Below, in pieces: positions 6,986 through 10,131 of a stretch of 10,131 bases of DNA; the stretch's first letter is position 1, and each line of letters starts with the position of its first letter. The stretch spans positions 1-10,131 of the forward strand of contig DHWU01000054.1 of the NCBI GenBank assembly GCA_002413345.1, written 5' to 3'. Origin of the DNA: Propionibacteriaceae bacterium UBA5174. GTDB lineage: Bacteria; Actinomycetota; Actinomycetes; Propionibacteriales; Propionibacteriaceae. The translations under genes and the position numbers were made by a program. Under the pieces are notes generated by a model. It made no database searches and had not been told where the DNA came from. It saw only the letters and a list, made by a program, of their open reading frames with translations.

Positions 6986-6997
6986 GGGCGCACGCTA
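6983..6997 (-). promoter_or_regulatory. Putative -10 box for leaderless dapB-like transcript
   Basis: On the minus strand TAGCGT (complement of 6992-6997) is followed by exactly 6 nt (GCGCCC) and then the ATG (complement of 6983-6985). No Shine-Dalgarno is present. This is the same arrangement as at padR and the ABC gene. No clear -35 at standard spacing. Confidence 0.55.
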
Positions 6998-7042
6998 CGC
7001 CACTGTGAAGGAGTTGCCGCTACCGTCACTCGCCGGTCGAGA

Positions 7043-7060
7043 TAGGTTCTGACCAGGAGG
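7043..7060 (+). promoter_or_regulatory. mtnN -10 candidate and strong ribosome binding site
   Basis: A -10-like TAGGTT (7043-7048) would start RNA near 7055, and a full Shine-Dalgarno AGGAGG (7055-7060) stands 6 nt before the ATG at 7067. The Shine-Dalgarno fixes the start codon. If the -10 is right, the leader is only about 12 nt; a promoter further upstream, overlapping the dapB promoter, is also possible. Confidence 0.45.
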
Positions 7061-7066
7061 AACCAC

Positions 7067-7801
7067 ATGATCGCAATCGTCGCTGCTATGCGTGAGGAAC
7101 TCAGCGCCATCCTGGTCGCTGCTCAAGACCAGGGCGAGGTGCGCACTCAAACCGTTGCTGGACGCGAACTGCACTTCGCCAGATTGGACGGACGCGAAGT
7201 CGTCCTAGCACTATCCGGGGTGGGCAAGGTGGCCGCAGCGGCCACGGCCGCGGTACTGGCCGAGCGCGTTGAGGCGATGATCATGGTCGGGACTGCTGGC
7301 GGCCTGGGGGAGCAGGTGAACCCAGGTGATGTGGTCGTTGCCACCGAGTTGCTCCAACACGACCTCGATGCCCGCCCGCTTTGGGATCGCTGGGTATCGC
7401 CCTCGGTTGGGATTTCGCGGATCCCAACCGATTCGGTGCTTACCGAGGCATTAGTCGCTGCTGCCCAAACGGTGTGCGCCGACCACCGGCCTGATCTGGC
7501 CACGTTAGGGCTGAGCTCACCGGTGGCACGCCAAGGACTGGTCATCTCCGGGGACATCTTCGTGGCCACCCTCGAAGGCTCACGAACTCTGCGCAGCGCC
7601 TTGCCAGACGCCTTGGCAGTCGAAATGGAGGGAGCAGCTCTGGCTCAGGTCTGCCACACCGCCGGGGTGCCTTTTGCCGTAGCCAGAACTGTTTCTGACC
7701 GCGCCGACCATGATGCGGCTCTGGATTTCGGGAAGTTCCTACACCAAGTGGCCGCGCCCTATGCCCACGATCTAGTGCTCGCCGCGTTGACCAGGCTGTA
7801 A
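7067..7801 (+). CDS. mtnN: 5'-methylthioadenosine/S-adenosylhomocysteine nucleosidase
   Basis: A cytoplasmic hydrolase that cleaves the N-glycosidic bond of methylthioadenosine, S-adenosylhomocysteine and 5'-deoxyadenosine, releasing adenine, and so recycles products of SAM-dependent reactions. The 244 residues are close to the usual size. Conserved elements: the N-terminal IVAAMREEL with E11 (equivalent to the catalytic Glu12 of the E. coli enzyme), SGVGKVAAA (50-58), the phosphorylase-fold VGTAGGLG (74-81), GDVVVATELLQHDLD (87-101), GLVISGDIFV (157-166), the ribose-binding VEMEGAA (185-191; M187, E188) and RTVSDRADHD (207-216) with the catalytic Asp D211. A strong Shine-Dalgarno supports the ATG at 7067. 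Related futalosine hydrolase (MqnB) has a similar fold, but the VEMEGAA plus SDxAD pattern favours MTA/SAH nucleosidase. Confidence 0.9.
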   Translation: MIAIVAAMREELSAILVAAQDQGEVRTQTVAGRELHFARLDGREVVLALSGVGKVAAAATAAVLAERVEAMIMVGTAGGLGEQVNPGDVVVATELLQHDLDARPLWDRWVSPSVGISRIPTDSVLTEALVAAAQTVCADHRPDLATLGLSSPVARQGLVISGDIFVATLEGSRTLRSALPDALAVEMEGAALAQVCHTAGVPFAVARTVSDRADHDAALDFGKFLHQVAAPYAHDLVLAALTRL

Positions 7802-7873
7802 ATCGGTAGGGATCGGCGGTAGCTGCAGATTTCCGTCAGGGCTCAGCGGGTTCGTTGGGCTTGCGCAGTCAGC

Positions 7874-7886
7874 CATGATTAGACCG
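7874..7886 (+). promoter_or_regulatory. Putative -10 box for leaderless DUF2207-like transcript
   Basis: CATGAT (7874-7879), one mismatch from TATGAT, ends 6 nt before the GTG at 7886. A poor -35 candidate, TTCGTT (7851-7856), stands 17 bp upstream. No Shine-Dalgarno precedes the GTG. The 84-bp gap after mtnN shows no terminator-like stem. Confidence 0.4.
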
Positions 7887-8968
7887 TGGATGTGATTCTT
7901 GCTGCCTTGGTCGCAGTGATTTCGCTGGTTGCTGCGTTGGCGGTTCGCCTGTCTCGCACCGACGAAATGTTTGCCGACATCACCCCAGGGGTGCTGCCGG
8001 CGCCTGGTCAGCCGGTCGTTCGAAGGGCGGTGCGCGGGCCCAAACCACCGATTGCGGTGCGGTTTGAGCCACCCGCGGGGGTCTCGCCGGGCTTGGCCGG
8101 CTTGGTGATCGATGGCCGCGTCGATCCGATCGAACTGTCGGCGACCTTGATTGACCTGGGCGCTCGCGGCTGGTTGACGCTGCATCCACTGACCACCGGT
8201 GACAAGCCCTCCGACTGGGAGATTCGGCAGACCAATCCGCTTCCAGTGGCCGTCCTCAGCCCAGCTGAGGGTGCCTTGTACAACGGGCTGTTCAATGCCG
8301 GGCCGGTGACCACACTTTCGGTGCTGCGCCAGCGATCCCTGGAACTCTCCCGCGCCGCCGATGCGCTACGCGATGACGCGTCCGCCCGCGGCTGGTTCCG
8401 CAGACTGCCAACGAATTTGGCCAGAAACGGCCTTGTTGCCCTACTCACCATCGCCTTCGTCACCTTCTTCTGGGTTGAACGACCGGTGATTGCGATTGGC
8501 GCTGTCATCGGCGCTATTGGCTGGGGGATTGTCACCCGTAAACTGGCAACCCCGCTCAGCGCCGAAGGCTATGCGATTCGCATTCAGTCACTGGGGTTCA
8601 AGCAGTATCTGGCCACCGCAGAAGCCGAGCAGATTAGGTTCGAGGTAGGCCTCAACCAGTTCAGCCGCTACTTGCCCTATGCCATGGTCTTTGGGGTGGT
8701 CGACCATTGGCGAAGCGTATTCGCCACTGCGTTGTCGAACGGGTTCGGCGACCAACTCGAGGGCCTGGATTGGCTGGTGCTGGACGCATCTTTGAACAAT
8801 TTCTTGCTGCTCGACTTACTCACCGCAGACAGCGGCATCTTCGATAGCCTCACCACCGAGTTCGCCGATTTTGCAGACCTGCCGGGGATTGACGGCATTG
8901 CGGATTCGATTAGTGGCGCCTTTGACGGTTTCGACGGCTTTGACGGCTTTGACGGGTTCGGAGACTGA
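7886..8968 (+). CDS. DUF2207-like membrane protein lacking the N-terminal domain
   Basis: A predicted membrane protein of unknown function, 360 residues. Segment 1 (about 3-21) is a signal-anchor-like helix; two adjacent helices lie at about 181-197 and 200-216. The region RFEPPAGVSPGLAGLVIDG followed by RVDPIELSATLIDLGARGWL (59-96) resembles the winged-helix-like part of DUF2207, and RYLPYAMVFGVVDHW (261-275) is the hallmark LPYA-x-x-x-GV-x-x-W motif near the end of that family. Full-length DUF2207 proteins carry an extra N-terminal signal peptide and beta-rich domain that is absent here, so this is a short form. The C-terminus is acidic and ends in FDG repeats instead of the Gly/Ser-rich tail common in the family. 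The GTG at 7886 gives the helix at the very N-terminus; no better start is visible. Confidence 0.75.
   Translation: MDVILAALVAVISLVAALAVRLSRTDEMFADITPGVLPAPGQPVVRRAVRGPKPPIAVRFEPPAGVSPGLAGLVIDGRVDPIELSATLIDLGARGWLTLHPLTTGDKPSDWEIRQTNPLPVAVLSPAEGALYNGLFNAGPVTTLSVLRQRSLELSRAADALRDDASARGWFRRLPTNLARNGLVALLTIAFVTFFWVERPVIAIGAVIGAIGWGIVTRKLATPLSAEGYAIRIQSLGFKQYLATAEAEQIRFEVGLNQFSRYLPYAMVFGVVDHWRSVFATALSNGFGDQLEGLDWLVLDASLNNFLLLDLLTADSGIFDSLTTEFADFADLPGIDGIADSISGAFDGFDGFDGFDGFGD
8921..8956 (+). repeat. Four tandem 9-bp units encoding FDG repeats
   Basis: Four consecutive 9-bp units of the form TT(T/C)GACGG(T/C/G) encode FDGFDGFDGFDG at the C-terminus of the DUF2207-like protein, followed by FGD and the stop. 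The units differ only at third codon positions, so slippage and copy-number variation between strains are plausible. Confidence 0.9.
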
Positions 8969-9053
8969 TCGTTTCGGCTTCGCCTTCATCCTTCCGGACG
9001 ACCTTCTTGGGCTTATTGGACGACGCGGATCTGGGTGGCGCCCGCCTAGCGTT

Positions 9054-9109
9054 GGTGCGGGTCAGGAGAGGGGTAGCGCCAGCACTACCGCGATCCTCAC
9101 CTGAGCACC
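9054..9109. repeat. Extended imperfect inverted repeat with nested hairpin upstream of ABC transporter
   Basis: Outer arms pair as GGTGC (9054-9058) with GCACC (9105-9109), TCAGG (9062-9066) with CCTGA (9100-9104), and GAGG (9068-9071) with CCTC (9095-9098), leaving a GGG bulge and an A-A mismatch. Inside, GGTAG (9072-9076) pairs with CTACC (9085-9089) around an 8-nt loop. It ends 1 bp before the ABC gene's -35 candidate and has no T-run. It could be an operator, the 3' end of the DUF2207 transcript, or a small structured RNA. The rest of the 177-bp gap (8969-9145) shows no gene. Confidence 0.5.
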
Positions 9110-9110
9110 A

Positions 9111-9146
9111 TTCCGAACCTGCGTTGACCTATCTAGCTTGGAGCTA
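9111..9146 (+). promoter_or_regulatory. Putative leaderless promoter of ABC transporter operon
   Basis: TTCCGA (9111-9116), a 17-bp spacer and TAGCTT (9134-9139) end 6 nt before the ATG at 9146, placing the transcription start on the start codon. A GGAG at 9140-9143 is only 2 nt from the ATG, too close to serve as a normal Shine-Dalgarno. The TTGACC at 9124-9129 is too near the -10 to be its -35. Confidence 0.5.
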
Positions 9147-9901
9147 TGACCATGACCACGGCTTTACCGCAGCTTTCCGAAGCGATCGCCTCGGCACATT
9201 CACTGTCCAAGATCTACGGCACCGGAGAGGCCGAAGTACGCGCCCTCGATGGCGTGGACGTCAGCTTCACCTCCGGCTCGTTTACCGCAATCATGGGCCC
9301 GTCCGGATCCGGGAAGTCGACGCTCATGCATTGCCTGGCGGGCTTGGACCGACCCACCGCTGGCATTGTGATGGTCGGTGGACAAAACCTGTCCGCCCTC
9401 AACGACAAGGCGCTGACTAGACTGCGCCGCGACTCGATCGGCTTCATCTTCCAGTCCTTCAATTTGCTGCCGACGCTGACCGCTGAGCAGAACATCCTGC
9501 TTCCTCTGGATCTGGCCGGACGCCGACCAGACCGCCAGCTGTTCGATCGCCTAGTTGGCTCACTGCGGCTGACTGACCGACTGGCCCACCTGCCGTCCCA
9601 ACTTTCGGGCGGGCAGCAACAGCGGGTGGCGATTGCCCGTGCTTTGATCACCTCGCCTGCAGTGGTGTTCGCCGACGAACCGACCGGTGCGCTGGACTCG
9701 CGCGCCAGCAATGATCTGCTTTCCTACCTGCGAAAGACCTGCAGCGAACTGGGCCAGACGATCGTGATGGTGACTCACGACGCGAATGCTGCGGCTTTCG
9801 CAGACCGCACGCTCGTGTTGAGCGACGGACGCATCGTTAACGACCTGATCAACCCAAGCTCGGAACAAATCCTGGCGGCAATGACGAAGCTGGGCGCCTG
9901 A
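9146..9901 (+). CDS. ABC transporter ATP-binding protein (MacB/LolD/FtsE-like)
   Basis: The cytoplasmic ATPase of a type VII (MacB-like) ABC system; such pairs move peptides, antibiotics or lipoproteins, or act mechanically on the envelope. The 251-residue protein is complete: Walker A GPSGSGKST (51-59), Q-loop Q103 in FIFQSFNLLPTLTAEQN, signature LSGGQQQRVAIARAL (153-167), Walker B VVFADEPTGALDS (173-185, catalytic E178), and H-loop H211 in VMVTHD. FQSFNLLPTLTAEQNILLPL is characteristic of the LolD/MacB branch. The ATG at 9146 sits at a putative leaderless start; a second ATG at 9152 is possible. Its stop overlaps the permease start (TGATG), so the two are coupled. The substrate cannot be inferred. 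Confidence 0.94.
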   Translation: MTMTTALPQLSEAIASAHSLSKIYGTGEAEVRALDGVDVSFTSGSFTAIMGPSGSGKSTLMHCLAGLDRPTAGIVMVGGQNLSALNDKALTRLRRDSIGFIFQSFNLLPTLTAEQNILLPLDLAGRRPDRQLFDRLVGSLRLTDRLAHLPSQLSGGQQQRVAIARALITSPAVVFADEPTGALDSRASNDLLSYLRKTCSELGQTIVMVTHDANAAAFADRTLVLSDGRIVNDLINPSSEQILAAMTKLGA

Positions 9902-10131
9902 TGTTTCGCCAAGCTCTATCTGAAGTGCGTCGCCACCCAGGACGCTTCGTCTCCACTCTGCTCGCCATCGCCATCAGCGTGGCGTTTCTAGCTGGTTCTG
10001 CGGTGCTGGTGGCTACCGAGAGTCAAGCCCAAGGCAAGGCCATGAACGTGCCATTGGCTTCGGCCGATGTCATTGTCTCGATTCCAGAAGAAGCCGATCC
10101 CGCCGGAGTTGGGGCGGCGATCAGCAAGGTC
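9901..10131 (+). CDS. FtsX/MacB-like ABC permease, N-terminal 77 residues (3' end outside window)
   Basis: The membrane partner of the preceding ATPase. The ATG at 9901 shares one base with the ATPase stop, and the frame stays open to the end of the window. The visible part reads MFRQALSEVRRHPGRFVSTL, typical of actinobacterial FtsX-type permeases (short amphipathic, basic cytoplasmic start), then a membrane helix (about residues 17-38, LLAIAISVAFLAGSAVLVA), then the start of the extracytoplasmic MacB periplasmic-core-like domain (SADVIVSIPEEADPAG). Length, the remaining membrane helices and whether there is a duplicated permease unit are not visible. No Shine-Dalgarno of note, so translation probably depends on coupling to the ATPase. 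Confidence 0.88.
   Translation, partial: MFRQALSEVRRHPGRFVSTLLAIAISVAFLAGSAVLVATESQAQGKAMNVPLASADVIVSIPEEADPAGVGAAISKV

Noticed and set aside
7772..8535. Long open frames on the minus strand across the DUF2207-like gene and its upstream gap
   Set aside because: They overlap a gene with recognisable family motifs on the plus strand, have Arg/Ser/Pro-rich compositions typical of GC-rich shadow frames, and no start signals.
8921..8956. CRISPR-like or other spaced repeat
   Set aside because: The 9-bp units are directly tandem, in frame and coding; there are no spacers.
9124..9139. TTGACC as the -35 of the ABC promoter
   Set aside because: It is only 4 bp from the TAGCTT -10 box, and a -10 placed 17 bp further on would fall inside the coding sequence.
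9007..9420. Open frame running from the ABC promoter region into the ABC gene
   Set aside because: It is out of frame with the ATPase, rich in Arg/His, and the ATPase frame carries all ABC motifs.

Overview
The window is chromosomal DNA from a high-GC Gram-positive bacterium, most likely an actinomycete (Actinomycetota). The signs are GC-rich codons throughout, GTG starts, Actinobacteria-like KdpD and SerS sequences, and several starts with no Shine-Dalgarno site but a -10 box just upstream of the start codon, as in leaderless transcripts. I cannot name a genus. Coding density is high, no intergenic gap exceeds about 180 bp, and I see no insertion sequence, phage gene, tRNA, rRNA or CRISPR array.

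Layout. (1) 1-2570: the 3' part of kdpD (its 5' end lies before the window) overlaps kdpE; together they are the sensor kinase and response regulator of the Kdp potassium-uptake system. (2) 2706-3980: serS, seryl-tRNA synthetase. (3) 4124-5108: a two-gene cassette of a PadR-family repressor and a HAAS/DUF1700-type membrane protein, with an inverted repeat over the promoter that looks like an autoregulatory operator. (4) 5183-6031: a Cof-type HAD phosphatase. (5) 6032-6190: a convergent intergenic region with a perfect 15-bp stem, probably a bidirectional terminator. (6) 6191-6985, minus strand: a DapB-family reductase whose usual catalytic His-His pair is missing. (7) 7067-7801: a 5'-methylthioadenosine/S-adenosylhomocysteine nucleosidase, divergent from dapB. 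(8) 7886-8968: a DUF2207-like membrane protein lacking the N-terminal domain and ending in an FDG repeat. (9) 9146-10131: a MacB/LolD-type ABC ATPase overlapping the start of its FtsX-like permease, which runs off the window.

The genes are mostly housekeeping units, each with its own promoter. Genes inside operons (kdpE, the HAAS gene) have Shine-Dalgarno sites or overlapping starts. By contrast, serS, padR, the HAD gene, dapB, the DUF2207 gene and the ABC gene each have a -10-like hexamer 6 to 9 nt before the start codon and no usable Shine-Dalgarno site. I found no clear new multi-gene system. The points most worth following are the atypical DapB active site, the PadR operator with a related motif at the far end of its cassette, the leaderless promoter set, and an extended inverted repeat just upstream of the ABC transporter promoter.
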